From Antarctobacter sediminis (GTDB lineage Bacteria > Pseudomonadota > Alphaproteobacteria > Rhodobacterales > Rhodobacteraceae), in the NCBI RefSeq assembly GCF_019218285.1, contig NZ_JAHUZG010000001.1, positions 1,426,001 through 1,490,000 on the forward strand: a stretch of 64,000 nt of DNA, read 5' to 3'. The notes under the pieces are model-generated. The model saw only the letters and a list, made by a program, of their open reading frames with translations. It had not been told where the DNA came from and did no database searches. The position numbers and the translations under genes are program-made. How positions within the stretch are numbered: position 1 is the stretch's first letter; each line of letters starts with the position of its first letter. This document shows positions 42,421 through 52,217 of the stretch, piece by piece.

Positions 42421-45400
42421 TCAGTAATCGCGTTCAAAAAAGACGCCGATGCCGCTGGACCCGTCCGATCCCAGCCGTCCCCGCACCGTCACGTCCGAGG
42501 TCACGTTGAGGTTCAGGTTGATCTCGGTCTTACCCTTCGCATCCACGCTGACATCGCTGTAGATGTTCTTGCCGATATAGGCCCCGACGCGCGCCTGCGC
42601 CGTGCCGTCATCTGCCGTGCCGATGTCCAGTTCCGACACGCCCAGCCCGCTGCGCAGGCTTTCGGTCAGGCCCAGACCGCCCTTGCCCGACAACGTCCGG
42701 ATCGCCGAGGCCAGTTGCACCGCCTGCAAGGCCGACAGGTTCGTCACCGACTTGCCGAACAGGAAAAAGGACAGCGCCTCGTCCTGCGGCAGGTCCGGCA
42801 CCGATCCCACGGTCAGTTCCGGGGACGAAGCCGGCCCCTCGATGGTGATGGTGATGTCGGTATCCTCCACCCGTGTCGTCGCGACAAAGCGCACCACCGG
42901 GTCAAAGCTGCCGCGCAGAAACACGGCGCCCTCGGTCAGGTCCAGCCGCCGGCCCAGCAGGTCCAGCCGCCCCCGGATCAGGTCGAACTGCCCCACCGGT
43001 ACGATGTCCGAGGTCGACCCGCGCAGCCGCAGGCTGCCGCCCAGTTCCGCGTCCAGCCCCCGACCACGCACAAAGATCCGGTTCGTCGCCCGCACCGTCA
43101 GGTCCAGCGGATAGGGCGAGGCCGTCCCGCCGCCCGCATCCGCCGCCTTGTCCATACCCGCATAGGCCAGCGTCAGGGCCACGTCCTGCGGCATCCCCTG
43201 ATGGCGCAGCCCGTCCAGCGCCGAATAACTGGCACCGATGTTGGGGATGCGCGCCTCGACCGTGCCCAGATCGACGGTGCCGCCGATCCGCGCCCCACCC
43301 GCCAGCGGACCGTCGATTCTGATTTCGCCGTTGGCGGTGGTCTCGAACAGGTCAGGTTGGCGCACCACCGTGTTGCGCAGGCGCAGCACCAGATTGCCAT
43401 TGTAAGGTGCCGACAGCGTCACCGGACCATCCAGCGCGACCGAACCGCCACTGTCCAGCTGGCCGGACATAGACACATCGGCGCGCCCGCCCGACAGGCG
43501 AATCTGTCCGCCCAGCCCGCCCAGCACGATGTTTTGCGCCGGTGCGGCAAAGCGGGCACCATTGGTCGACACCACCCCCGACAGCGAGGACAGCGCCGGC
43601 GGGCCGCTCAGCCCAAGGTCAAAGGTCACAACCCCGTTGATCACCTGCGGCGCAAGCCGTCGGTTCGCCAACGACAGCGGGGCCGATCCGTTCAGCGCAA
43701 GATCGAACCGGCTGAAATCCGCAGCGGCCGAGCCGCGCACCCGCGCCCCGATGCCCGCCGGGCCACTGCCGTCCAGAGACAGTTGCCACGGTCCGCCATC
43801 CCGCCGCGCGGTGCCGGTCACCTGCGCCGGTCCGGCCACCTCGGGGACAAGGCTGCCAATATTCGCCAAGGCGACCACCAGGTTCAGATCGGCGGCCTCC
43901 GCCGGGCCGTAACTGCCGGTGATCCTTGCGTCGATGCCGCTGGAATCCAGCTTGGCCTCCCCGATCCGGTAGGCCCCGTCGTCCAGCCGCGTCACGTTCA
44001 GGTCCAGCCGCGTGCTGCCCGCGATCAGCGGGTCGACACTGGCCTGCCCGATGCCCAGCCCCTGCCCGCGCAGCACCGCTGTCAGGCTCAACGGCCCTTG
44101 CAGCACACCGCCGCGCGCCTCGGCCTCGATCTGTGCAGCGCCGCGCAGCGCCTGCCCGCTCAGCCGCGACAGCGGCGTAAGCGAGGCCATGTCCGCCGTC
44201 AGCCGTCCGTCCACCTGCGGCCCGTTCACACCGCCCGGGTCCACCGTGCCGGTGAACCGCGCGTCCAGCACCCCGTCCAGCAACAGCGGATCAAAGCGGA
44301 TCGGCCCGTTGCCGCTGCGCGAGGCGGTGACGCTCAACGCCGTGCGCCCGACCAGAAGCGGGTCGATCTCGGCCATGTCCAGCCGCAGATCGGTGACGCG
44401 CCCCTCGGCGCTCAGGCTGAAATCCGCCCCGTCGATCCCCGCCTCGCCGTTCAGGACCAGTTCCGCCGAACCGCCCAGCCGCCGCCCGGCCACGCCGGAA
44501 AAGGCCGAAAGCCGGCCCAAGGTCGCCTCCAGCCGCCCGGCCGCAACCGGCACATCGGGGCCAAGATCGACCGTGCCCGCGTAGATCAGCCGCCCGGCTT
44601 CGGCCAGCGTGCCATCTGCGTTCAATGTCCAAAGGTCGCCCGCCTGATCCGCGCGCAAGGTCAATGCGGTCGGCCCCGACAGATCCGGCAGCACAAGGGC
44701 GGTTTCGCGAATGCGCGCCTCGGCCCGCAGGCTGCTGGCGCCGGTCGCCAGCGTACCGCCGCCTTCGATCCGCGCCTCGGGTGTGACCAGCAAGAGCTTT
44801 TCCGCCCGCAGGCCGTTTTCGTCGCGCACCGCCTCGAGTTGCAGGCTGCCCGCGCCCGCAATCAGCGGGTCAAGCTGGGCAATCCCGGTGGCCAGACCGC
44901 GCGTCGTGCCATCAAGGACAAGATCGAATCCGCCTGTCACAGGCAGAACCGCGCCGCTGACCGACAGGTCGGCGGCGCCCCGTAGCGCCACGCCCGACAG
45001 GGCTGCAAAACGCGACAGATCCTCTGCCGCAAGGCGGATGTCAGGGGTGATGCGCGGGTTCAGATCTTCGGCCCCGGTCACGGTCACCGCACCGGTCAGC
45101 CCATAGTCGCTGCCCGACAGGTCCAAACCGCTCAGCGACAGCGGCGCGCCCGGTTGCCAATCCACCGACAGGGCGCCGCGCAACGCGGTGCCTACCGCCT
45201 CGGCCAGCGCCGGATCAGCCAGCGCCAGCCCGCCTGCCGCCAGCATCAGGTCGCCTGTCACGCGGGTGCGGTCGCGGTCGATCTCGCCCACGCCGCTCAG
45301 GATCAGCCGGTCGGCGCGGCCCGCCTCTGTTGCGATCCCCTGCCCTTGCAGGCTCAACGCCCAGCCATTGCCCTCGGCTGCGTCGAACTTACCCTCCAGC

Positions 45401-46482
45401 GTCGCGCCTGAAACATAGATTTTTTGCCCCGGCAGCGGCAGCAGCACCTCATTGCCTTCGGGCGGGGTGATCTGCCCTTCCAGCGCCAGCCGCTGCGGCC
45501 AGCCATCGCCGCCGATCGCCGCCGACCCGGTCAGCAGCAGCGCCTCGGCGCTGAGCCGCAGGTCCTGCAAGGTCAGCGCCCCGTCCGCTGCGCGCGTCGC
45601 TTCGGCCTTAAGCGCGATGTCATCGCCAAGGAACTCGCGGTAGGCGGGGGCCAGCAGCGGCGCAAGATCGCCGCCGATGTCCAGCGAAACGCGCTGTGTC
45701 TCGGTATCGCCATCGGCGCGCAGCACCACCTGACCCGCCAACCGCTCGCGCCCGTCGGACGACAGCCGCAGGTCGGCTGCGAAATCATCGACCGGCGCAT
45801 TGCCTGTCAGGGTCAGCGCCACCGACGGTTCCCCCGGCAGGCCCAGCTTGCGCACGATCAGCCCGCCCGCCGGTTCCTCGAAACTGCTGTCCAGCACCAG
45901 CACGCGCGAGGTGTTGCTGTAAGAGCCCGCAAGTTTCAGATCACCGCCCGCATCCAGCCGCTGCACCCGCAGTTCGGCGTTGCCCTCCCCCCCTGACAGT
46001 TGCGCATTGCCCGTAACCCGCAGGACCAGGTCCTCGGTCGCAACCGGCGCGCCCAGCGCCACTTCGCGCAGGTCCAGATCCGCCAGCCGCAGCGACACCG
46101 GCAATTCCGGCAGCTTGAACGGGCTGCGCGCCTCGGGTGCGGGCGGCGTATCCGAGGCCAGCGGCACCGGCAGGCGCGGCATCTCGATCCGCCCGACCGA
46201 GATCTCGTCGATTTCGACCGCGCCGCGCACCAGCGCCGTGCGGGTCCATGTCATCGCGATATCCGATGCGGTCAGCCAGACGCCGTCCTCATCGGCGATG
46301 GTGATGCGCTGGATCGTGGCGCGAGAGCTGAGCGCCCCGGCAAAGCCTTCGATCCGCACCTCGCGCCCCGCGTCTGACAGCGCATCCTCCAGCAGACCCT
46401 GGATATACCCCCGGTCGTCATCCTGTGCCAAAGCCGCCAGCGGCCAAAGCACCAGCACCACGAAGAACCTGAAAAACCGCAT
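42421..46482 (-). CDS. tamB: Translocation and assembly module subunit TamB, 1353 aa
   Basis: Large AsmA-like inner-membrane-anchored protein that spans the periplasm and works with TamA in outer-membrane protein insertion and lipid movement. The N-terminus MRFFRFFVVLVLWPLAALAQ is a signal anchor. The middle is made of many beta-rich repeats (LDLRGDLxL-like), and the C-terminal DUF490/TamB domain ends with ASAIRTLSGKGGLGLTES and GVFFERDY. Length is within the usual 1100-1400 range. It starts inside the tamA stop (ATGA overlap), so the two genes are translated together. Confidence 0.93.
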   Translation of the reverse strand: MRFFRFFVVLVLWPLAALAQDDDRGYIQGLLEDALSDAGREVRIEGFAGALSSRATIQRITIADEDGVWLTASDIAMTWTRTALVRGAVEIDEISVGRIEMPRLPVPLASDTPPAPEARSPFKLPELPVSLRLADLDLREVALGAPVATEDLVLRVTGNAQLSGGEGNAELRVQRLDAGGDLKLAGSYSNTSRVLVLDSSFEEPAGGLIVRKLGLPGEPSVALTLTGNAPVDDFAADLRLSSDGRERLAGQVVLRADGDTETQRVSLDIGGDLAPLLAPAYREFLGDDIALKAEATRAADGALTLQDLRLSAEALLLTGSAAIGGDGWPQRLALEGQITPPEGNEVLLPLPGQKIYVSGATLEGKFDAAEGNGWALSLQGQGIATEAGRADRLILSGVGEIDRDRTRVTGDLMLAAGGLALADPALAEAVGTALRGALSVDWQPGAPLSLSGLDLSGSDYGLTGAVTVTGAEDLNPRITPDIRLAAEDLSRFAALSGVALRGAADLSVSGAVLPVTGGFDLVLDGTTRGLATGIAQLDPLIAGAGSLQLEAVRDENGLRAEKLLLVTPEARIEGGGTLATGASSLRAEARIRETALVLPDLSGPTALTLRADQAGDLWTLNADGTLAEAGRLIYAGTVDLGPDVPVAAGRLEATLGRLSAFSGVAGRRLGGSAELVLNGEAGIDGADFSLSAEGRVTDLRLDMAEIDPLLVGRTALSVTASRSGNGPIRFDPLLLDGVLDARFTGTVDPGGVNGPQVDGRLTADMASLTPLSRLSGQALRGAAQIEAEARGGVLQGPLSLTAVLRGQGLGIGQASVDPLIAGSTRLDLNVTRLDDGAYRIGEAKLDSSGIDARITGSYGPAEAADLNLVVALANIGSLVPEVAGPAQVTGTARRDGGPWQLSLDGSGPAGIGARVRGSAAADFSRFDLALNGSAPLSLANRRLAPQVINGVVTFDLGLSGPPALSSLSGVVSTNGARFAAPAQNIVLGGLGGQIRLSGGRADVSMSGQLDSGGSVALDGPVTLSAPYNGNLVLRLRNTVVRQPDLFETTANGEIRIDGPLAGGARIGGTVDLGTVEARIPNIGASYSALDGLRHQGMPQDVALTLAYAGMDKAADAGGGTASPYPLDLTVRATNRIFVRGRGLDAELGGSLRLRGSTSDIVPVGQFDLIRGRLDLLGRRLDLTEGAVFLRGSFDPVVRFVATTRVEDTDITITIEGPASSPELTVGSVPDLPQDEALSFFLFGKSVTNLSALQAVQLASAIRTLSGKGGLGLTESLRSGLGVSELDIGTADDGTAQARVGAYIGKNIYSDVSVDAKGKTEINLNLNVTSDVTVRGRLGSDGSSGIGVFFERDY

Positions 46483-48377
46483 CAGAATGCCTGCCCGATC
46501 CCGATATAGATCTGTATGCCGTCGCCGGTGTCACCTGCCACCGGTCCGGCCACGTCAAAGCGGATCGGCCCGACCGGCGTGTCATAGCGCAGGCCGATCC
46601 CCGCGCCCGCGTGCCAGTCCCCGGATCCGTCCACGAAGCTTTCCGCGCCGACATAACCCGCGTCGGCAAACCCCACGACACCGATGGTGTCGGTCACATT
46701 ATAGCGCAGCTCTGTCGAAAGCCCCATGAAGCTGCGCCCGCCAAGGCGGGTGCCGGAATAATCCACGTCCAGCGATTGATAAGGCTGGCCGCGCACGGTG
46801 CCGCCGCCGCCGGAATACAGCAGGAAATCAGGCGGCGCATCCGCCGCCCCCGGGCCGAACAGCCCGGCCAGTTGCAACCGCCCCGCCAGAACCAGCGACT
46901 CATCCGCGCCAAAGGCCCGATAGCCGCGCAGGTCAAAGGCATACCGCGCCCCGCCATCGCCGCCGCTGATCAGCGTAAAGGGTTCCAGTTCGGCGCGCAG
47001 GTACAGCCCTTCGGTCGCGTTCAGCGGATCGTCGCGCCGGTCGATGGTGACCGCCGTCGGCAGCGACAACAGTGTCAGCGTCCGGGTCGGATCGCCCGGC
47101 AGATACAGATCGGTGATCTTGGACCGGCTGAAAGCGATGCCGAGTTCGCCGGAGACCTGCTTGGAAAACTCACGGTTGATGCCGATCCCGAACGAGAATT
47201 TCTGGTCGATGTAATCGGGTTCGTCGTCGTAGCTCAGCCCGGTGGTGGCATAAAACATCGTGTCCGCGCCATAGACCGCCGATTTCTCGAACCGCGCGTT
47301 GATGCCGTAATCGGGTTTCATCCCCGCGCCGCCCAGTTGCGTGGCCTCGCCTTCGATCCGCAGCCGTTCGGCCCCGCCAAACAGGTTGCGATGCAGCCAG
47401 AAGCCCGACAGCGTCACCCCATCCGAGGAGGACAGTTCGGCACCAAAGCCAAAACGGCGTGGCTTGCGGTCGGTGACTTCGATCAGAACGTCCAGCGTAT
47501 CGTCCGGCCCGCCCTCTTCGGCCTCGGTCACGGTCACCGAGCGAAAGGTGCCAGTGGCGCGCAACCGCTGCGCCGCGTCCTCGACCTCGACCGGGTCAAA
47601 GACCGCGCCCCGAGGGATACCGGCAATCTGGCGGATGCGCGCGTCGCGCACCGCGCTGTCGGTGGTCACCCGCACGTCGCCAAAACGGAACTGGCGGCCC
47701 TTGGCCACGGCCAGCGCCACGTCCAGTTCCGCCGCCGTGTGGCGGGCGGTGATGGATTGGTCGGCAATCGTCGCCTTGGCATAGCCTGCCTCGCGCCAGC
47801 CCTGTATCGCCGCCTGTGCCGTGTCACGCACCACGGTGGCGCGCGCCGGTTGACCGGGGGCAAAGCCTTCGGGCACCGCGGTGCGTTTGTTCAGCGGCGC
47901 GACATCGGTCCTGCCAAAGCGAAAGACCCGCCCGGGTTCGACACGGACCATGACCTTGTCGATGCGGTCAGGGGCGGAAAACGGCGGAATGGTCGCCGCC
48001 TCGCGCCCGTCGATGGTGATGCGCACCACCGCCGAATAATAGCCCTGCGCATAAAGCGCCTCGACGATGCGGGCATAATCGCCCTGCGCGGCGGCAAGGA
48101 TGTCCTGCGGGAGCTGATCCTGTTCGCCTTCCAGCTGGGCAAGGATCGACACCGAACGCAGCGTTTTCTTCAGCTCGTCCTCCTTGGGACCGGCAATGCT
48201 GAAATTGACGCTGTCAAAGCTCTTGGCCGGGAACGGCATGGCCAGAAAGATGCCGGTCAGCGCGGTGAAAGCCACTCCGCGCAGCAGGCCACGGCCCCGT
48301 GCCGTGCCCCTGCAAGCGCCCGGTTCGGATCGGCGGTGCCAATTGGCCCGCATTGGAAGATCTAGCCTTTGCCCCAT
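46482..48377 (-). CDS. tamA: Translocation and assembly module subunit TamA (BamA-family outer-membrane protein), 631 aa
   Basis: Omp85-family outer-membrane protein. The N-terminal signal region runs to about residue 50 (GVAFTALTGIFLAMPFPAKS), then POTRA domains at about 55-280 with GYYSAVVRITIDGR and GYAKATIADQS, then a 16-strand barrel (about 300-631) ending in IQIYIGIGQAF, whose terminal F is the usual beta-signal. The LRRIRIEGE-like lid motif region and the RGYRAFGADES segment are in place. The exact start is uncertain (48377 or the in-frame ATG at 48353). It is overlapped by tamB and preceded by a 96-base gap to soxG. Confidence 0.92.
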   Translation of the reverse strand: MGQRLDLPMRANWHRRSEPGACRGTARGRGLLRGVAFTALTGIFLAMPFPAKSFDSVNFSIAGPKEDELKKTLRSVSILAQLEGEQDQLPQDILAAAQGDYARIVEALYAQGYYSAVVRITIDGREAATIPPFSAPDRIDKVMVRVEPGRVFRFGRTDVAPLNKRTAVPEGFAPGQPARATVVRDTAQAAIQGWREAGYAKATIADQSITARHTAAELDVALAVAKGRQFRFGDVRVTTDSAVRDARIRQIAGIPRGAVFDPVEVEDAAQRLRATGTFRSVTVTEAEEGGPDDTLDVLIEVTDRKPRRFGFGAELSSSDGVTLSGFWLHRNLFGGAERLRIEGEATQLGGAGMKPDYGINARFEKSAVYGADTMFYATTGLSYDDEPDYIDQKFSFGIGINREFSKQVSGELGIAFSRSKITDLYLPGDPTRTLTLLSLPTAVTIDRRDDPLNATEGLYLRAELEPFTLISGGDGGARYAFDLRGYRAFGADESLVLAGRLQLAGLFGPGAADAPPDFLLYSGGGGTVRGQPYQSLDVDYSGTRLGGRSFMGLSTELRYNVTDTIGVVGFADAGYVGAESFVDGSGDWHAGAGIGLRYDTPVGPIRFDVAGPVAGDTGDGIQIYIGIGQAF

Positions 48378-48473
48378 GCCTCTACCCTATAACATGTGAC
48401 TCTGGCGCAAAGAGGCAAATTGCGCCCCCGAGTCACTTTCACGCGGGGTCGGCAGGGAATTGCGCGTCGGGGG

Positions 48474-49004
48474 TCAGGACCCGGCGGCGATCAACCGTGA
48501 CAGGCACAACCAAAGCGCCGCCGCCTCGGGGCGCGGCACCCAGACATCGGCCCCGGTTTCGCGGGCCAGCACCAGACAGGCGTGCCCTCCAAACGGGACC
48601 GCCGCCGAAGGGCTGCCGCCAGAGGCAGACAGACAGGCCGACAAAAGCTGCGCGCTGCGCGCCCCTTCGATGGCAAGACAGAGATAGAGATCATCCGCCG
48701 GGCTGAGCGCATAGCGCTCATGCCATCCCGGCGCGGCATCCAGCACATCAGGCGTGATCAGCAGCGCCCGGTCACGGGCGATGCGCAGGGCAAAAGGCGC
48801 CACCGGGCGCGGTGCCAGCAGACCCAGCAGCGGCGCGCCGGGGGCCAGCGCCGTGATCGCCGCGTCAAGATCCCCCGAAATCAGCGTCGCCCCGGTTGGC
48901 GGCAGGCAGGTGATCAACAGACCCTCACCCTCGATCGTGCGCCCCGGCAAAGGCGTGGGTGTCGTCCAGAGATCGCTGTCATCGGGCGGCAGATCAGTCG
49001 GCAA
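48474..49004 (-). CDS. soxG: Sarcosine oxidase subunit gamma, 176 aa (TTG start)
   Basis: Small subunit of heterotetrameric sarcosine oxidase, a GcvT-like partner that shapes the tetramer. The segment LISGDLDAAITALAPGAPLLGLL and the closing WVPRPEAAALWLCLSRLI fit the gamma family. The TTG at 49004 is preferred because a GGAGGG site lies 8 bases upstream and the gene then overlaps soxA by 11 bases; an ATG at 49067 would force a 74-base overlap. Last gene of the operon soxB-soxD-soxA-soxG. Confidence 0.85.
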   Translation of the reverse strand: MPTDLPPDDSDLWTTPTPLPGRTIEGEGLLITCLPPTGATLISGDLDAAITALAPGAPLLGLLAPRPVAPFALRIARDRALLITPDVLDAAPGWHERYALSPADDLYLCLAIEGARSAQLLSACLSASGGSPSAAVPFGGHACLVLARETGADVWVPRPEAAALWLCLSRLIAAGS

Positions 49005-51807
49005 GGCGGGTTCCCTCCGGGTCGAAGGCACAAGGCCCGGCGATCCGCGCGCTGCGGGTTTCGCCAAGATGGAAGACGCCCAGCGCCTCGCCCATGAGCG
49101 CCTGCCCGCCCTCGACGAGCGCCAACGCCACGGGCCGGTTCAGCACCGGGCTGTGATAGGACGAGGTGACAAAGCCCAGCGACCGGCGCGGCCCTTCCAG
49201 CGGCACCAGATGCGCGCCTGTGGGCAGCGGCGGGCCCTCGACCTCCAGCCCGACAAGCTGGCGACGGTCCGGGCGGCTTGCCTCGGGGGTGAACAGCGAC
49301 CGGCGACCATAATATTCGTCCTGTCGCTTGTTGCGCGGCCCGGCCCAGCCCAGATCCTGCGGCAGGGTGATGCCGTCGGTATCCTTTCCCACGAGGATAT
49401 AGCCTTTCTCGGCGCGCAGGATCATGACCGCCTCCAGCCCGATCCAATGCCCGCCTGCCCCGGCGCGCGCAGCATCGACCGCCGCCATCAAGGCCGCGCC
49501 ATGGCGCGCGGGCACCGATAGCTCCCAGCTGGCATCGCCGGTAAAGCTGACCCGCGCGGCGCGCAGAGGCACGCCCTGCCAGCGGGTTTCGACCACCCGC
49601 ATATGCCCAAGGCCGGTGACCTCTTGGGGAAAATCCGCGGCGGCCAGCGCCTTGCGCGCGGCGGGGCCGGTCACCGACAAGGTCACCCAATGCGCGGTCG
49701 TGTCATGCAGATAAACCTGCGAGGGGTCGAAAATATCCTGCCGCGCCTCTTCGAGGATCATCCGCGCGTGGTCCACATGACCGGACGAGGCCGAGAGGAT
49801 ATAGCGGGTTTCGTCCAGCCGCAGCACCACGCCGTCATCGGCCACCACGCCGGTTTCCCCCAGCATGAACCCATAGCGCGCGCGCCCCGGTTGCAGCGTC
49901 GACATGCGCATGTAGCCACAGAAATCCAGCAGCGCCGCCGCCCCCGGTCCGGTGACCTCGATCTTGCCCAGCGGCGAGGCATCGTAGATGCCCAGCGTCT
50001 CGCGCGCGCCTTTGGCCTCGGCCTGCACGTCGCTGTAAACCGCCGGACGCCGCCAGCCGCCGTAATCTCCGAACCGCGCGCCCAGTGCCGCGTGTTCCGG
50101 TTCCAGCGCCAGACGCTTTACCGGGTTGAACAACGCGCCGCGCCGCAGTCCGCCCAGCGCCGTCAGCGGCACCGGGGTAAAGGGCGGGCGATAGGTGGTT
50201 GTGCCGGTTTCGGGTATGCTGCGCCCGGTCAGTTCCGACATGGCCGCCAGACCGGCAAAGTTCGACGACCGCCCCTGATCGGTGGCCATGCCCAGCGTGG
50301 TATAGCGTTTGAGGTGTTCGACGCTGCGATAGCCCTCTTGCGCGGCGATGCGCACATCCTTGAGCGTGACATCGTTTTGCGGGTCGATCCAGACGCGGCC
50401 CTTGCCCTTGGGATCGGGGCGCATGGGCGCCAGCGACCAGACCGCCCCCGCCGCATTGGGTGCCGCCCCCGTGCCGCCGCCCGCCGCATGGCCCTGCGCC
50501 AGCGCCTGGGCCAGACCAAAGGCACCGTTGGCCGCCCCTGCCGGAACCAGCGCCGAGCTGCCCGGGCGCGGCAGCAAGGCATCGCGCCGCGCGTCCCAGT
50601 CCAGCTTGCCGCCCGCCTGACAATGCAGGTGAACGCTGGGCGTGTAACCGCCCGAGACCAGCGCCGTATCGGCATCGATATGCTGGCCACCGGCCACCAC
50701 CGCCCCCAGCGATCCAGCCCCCCGGGCCGCTTCGATGGCCACGCCGCGGCGCAGTTCGACCCCTTCGGGCGCGTCCGGGCCTTCGTTCCGGGCGTCCAGA
50801 AGGATCACCCGGCAGCCCGCCTGCGCCAATGCCCCGGCCACCGGGTAACTGCCGTCATTGGCGGTGCCCAGAACGATCCGCCGCCCCGCCACCGCGCCAT
50901 AAAGCATAAGGTGATGCAGCGCCGCCTCGGCTGAGAGGATGCCGGGCAAATCGTTGTTGGCAAACCACAAGGGCCGTTCCAGCGCGCCCGCCGCCAGCAC
51001 GACCGACTTGGCCCGGATGCGCCAGTGGGTGTCATGAGAGCCGCGTTGCCAAGCGGCGAACATTCCGTGATCGAAGGCGCCCCAAAGCGTCGTGTCGGTC
51101 AGTACGCGGCCCCCGGCGGCCTCGATCCGCCGAAGGGTGTCGGCCTGAAACTCCTGCCATGGTCCGCCGTCGATCTGCCCCCCGCGCCAGCGCAGGCTGC
51201 CGCCCGGTCGGGCCGCTTCGTCCACCAGCCAGACGGCGCGCCCCTGTGACGCCGCCGCGCGCGCCGCCGCCAGCCCGGCTGGCCCCGCGCCGATCACCAG
51301 CAGGTCACAGTCCGCCGTGCGCTGGACCGTCGCTGCGGCGGGCCGGTTGCCCGGATCCAGACGCCCAAGCCCGGCCATGCGCCGGATCATCGGTTCGTAG
51401 CGCATCCAGCCGCCGGCGATGAAGGTCTTGTAATAAAACCCCGCAGGCAGGAACCGCTGGGCAAGGTCCAGCAGGCGCAGCGGATCGCGCGCCGCCCCGC
51501 CCGGCGCATTGACCGACGCCAGCGCCATGCCGTCGCGCAGGGGCGTCAGCGTCGCGCGGGCATTGGGCGTGGTGACGCCGTCCAGCGTGACATCGAACAG
51601 CGCATTGGGTTCTTCGCCCCCCATCCCCCACAGACCGCGCGGGCGGTGGTACTTGAAACTGCGCCCGATCACCCGCCGCCCCGAGGCCAGCAGCGCCGAG
51701 GCCAGTGTATCGCCCGCGTAGCCCCCGACCGTCGCGCCATCAAAGCGGAACGAGAGCGGCTGTGCCCGGTCGATCTGTCCCAGTTCAGGATGCCGCCAAC
51801 CGCTCAT
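48994..51807 (-). CDS. soxA: Sarcosine oxidase subunit alpha, 937 aa
   Basis: Large subunit. An N-terminal 2Fe-2S-ferredoxin-like domain without cysteines (about 1-100, with the segment FDGATVGGYAGDTLASALLASG), a FAD/NAD-binding domain (about 165-430, LVIGAGPAGLAAARAAASQG and VVLAAGALERPLWFANNDLPG), and a C-terminal aminomethyltransferase domain (about 560-930) that passes the methyl group to tetrahydrofolate. The reaction is sarcosine to glycine with 5,10-methylene-THF and H2O2 formed. The start at 51807 overlaps the soxD stop (ATGA-type, 51804-51807). Length is within 1-2% of known alpha subunits. Confidence 0.93.
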   Translation of the reverse strand: MSGWRHPELGQIDRAQPLSFRFDGATVGGYAGDTLASALLASGRRVIGRSFKYHRPRGLWGMGGEEPNALFDVTLDGVTTPNARATLTPLRDGMALASVNAPGGAARDPLRLLDLAQRFLPAGFYYKTFIAGGWMRYEPMIRRMAGLGRLDPGNRPAAATVQRTADCDLLVIGAGPAGLAAARAAASQGRAVWLVDEAARPGGSLRWRGGQIDGGPWQEFQADTLRRIEAAGGRVLTDTTLWGAFDHGMFAAWQRGSHDTHWRIRAKSVVLAAGALERPLWFANNDLPGILSAEAALHHLMLYGAVAGRRIVLGTANDGSYPVAGALAQAGCRVILLDARNEGPDAPEGVELRRGVAIEAARGAGSLGAVVAGGQHIDADTALVSGGYTPSVHLHCQAGGKLDWDARRDALLPRPGSSALVPAGAANGAFGLAQALAQGHAAGGGTGAAPNAAGAVWSLAPMRPDPKGKGRVWIDPQNDVTLKDVRIAAQEGYRSVEHLKRYTTLGMATDQGRSSNFAGLAAMSELTGRSIPETGTTTYRPPFTPVPLTALGGLRRGALFNPVKRLALEPEHAALGARFGDYGGWRRPAVYSDVQAEAKGARETLGIYDASPLGKIEVTGPGAAALLDFCGYMRMSTLQPGRARYGFMLGETGVVADDGVVLRLDETRYILSASSGHVDHARMILEEARQDIFDPSQVYLHDTTAHWVTLSVTGPAARKALAAADFPQEVTGLGHMRVVETRWQGVPLRAARVSFTGDASWELSVPARHGAALMAAVDAARAGAGGHWIGLEAVMILRAEKGYILVGKDTDGITLPQDLGWAGPRNKRQDEYYGRRSLFTPEASRPDRRQLVGLEVEGPPLPTGAHLVPLEGPRRSLGFVTSSYHSPVLNRPVALALVEGGQALMGEALGVFHLGETRSARIAGPCAFDPEGTRLAD

Positions 51808-52079
51808 GCCACGCCCTCCCCGCGTCCCGGCAGGGCCGCGCTGTCCAGCACTTCGCGCGTGACCGTGTCGCGCGTCATCACGAAAAATTCGCCACAGGTC
51901 AGGTGGACCCAGACCTCCCGCGAGGGGCCCTTGGGTGCATCGGCGGCATAGAGGTAATCCGCCCAGCTTGCGTCATCGACCCCGGGCGCCGGTTCGGGGC
52001 GGTGCTTGCCCGCCTCGGCGGCAAAGTGAAACTCGGTCTCGTCGCGAAGACCGCAGAAGGGACAGGGGAAGCGTTGCAT
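51804..52079 (-). CDS. soxD: Sarcosine oxidase subunit delta, 91 aa
   Basis: Small zinc-binding subunit. Ligands are in FPCPFCGLRDETEF (C6, C9) and in the VHLTCGEFF segment (H and C). The normal length is 90-110. The stop overlaps soxA by four bases. The gene lies 138 bases downstream of soxB, a longer gap than usual in this operon, because a repeat element (52120-52172) sits between them. Confidence 0.92.
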   Translation of the reverse strand: MQRFPCPFCGLRDETEFHFAAEAGKHRPEPAPGVDDASWADYLYAADAPKGPSREVWVHLTCGEFFVMTRDTVTREVLDSAALPGRGEGVA

Positions 52080-52119
52080 CGGTTCACTCCTTTGGACGGC
52101 GACGGTCCGAGGCGGACCG

Positions 52120-52172
52120 CCGGGGGCTCTGCCCCCGGACCCCCGGAGGTATTTGCGCCAAGAAGAAACAGG
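52120..52172 (-). repeat. Extragenic hairpin repeat, copy 10, inside the sox operon
   Basis: On the minus strand: CCTGTTTCTTCTTGGCGCAAA, TACCTCCGGGGG, then GGGGGC-AGA-GCCCCC. It is in the same direction as the operon and lies between soxB and soxD, the only copy found between genes of an apparently single functional unit. Confidence 0.75.
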
Positions 52173-52217
52173 GGCGTTTTACCGGACTTCCGTCGGCGGG
52201 TATCGGCGCGGGTCCGG

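Noticed and set aside
42220-44985. A plus-strand open frame of about 920 codons antisense to tamB.
   Set aside because: It is the shadow of the tamB frame, with low-complexity Arg/Gln-rich content and no ribosome site; tamB itself is complete and in operon with tamA.
48996-49067. ATG at 49067 as the soxG start.
   Set aside because: It would overlap soxA by 74 bases; TTG 49004 has a GGAGGG site at the right distance and a usual short overlap.
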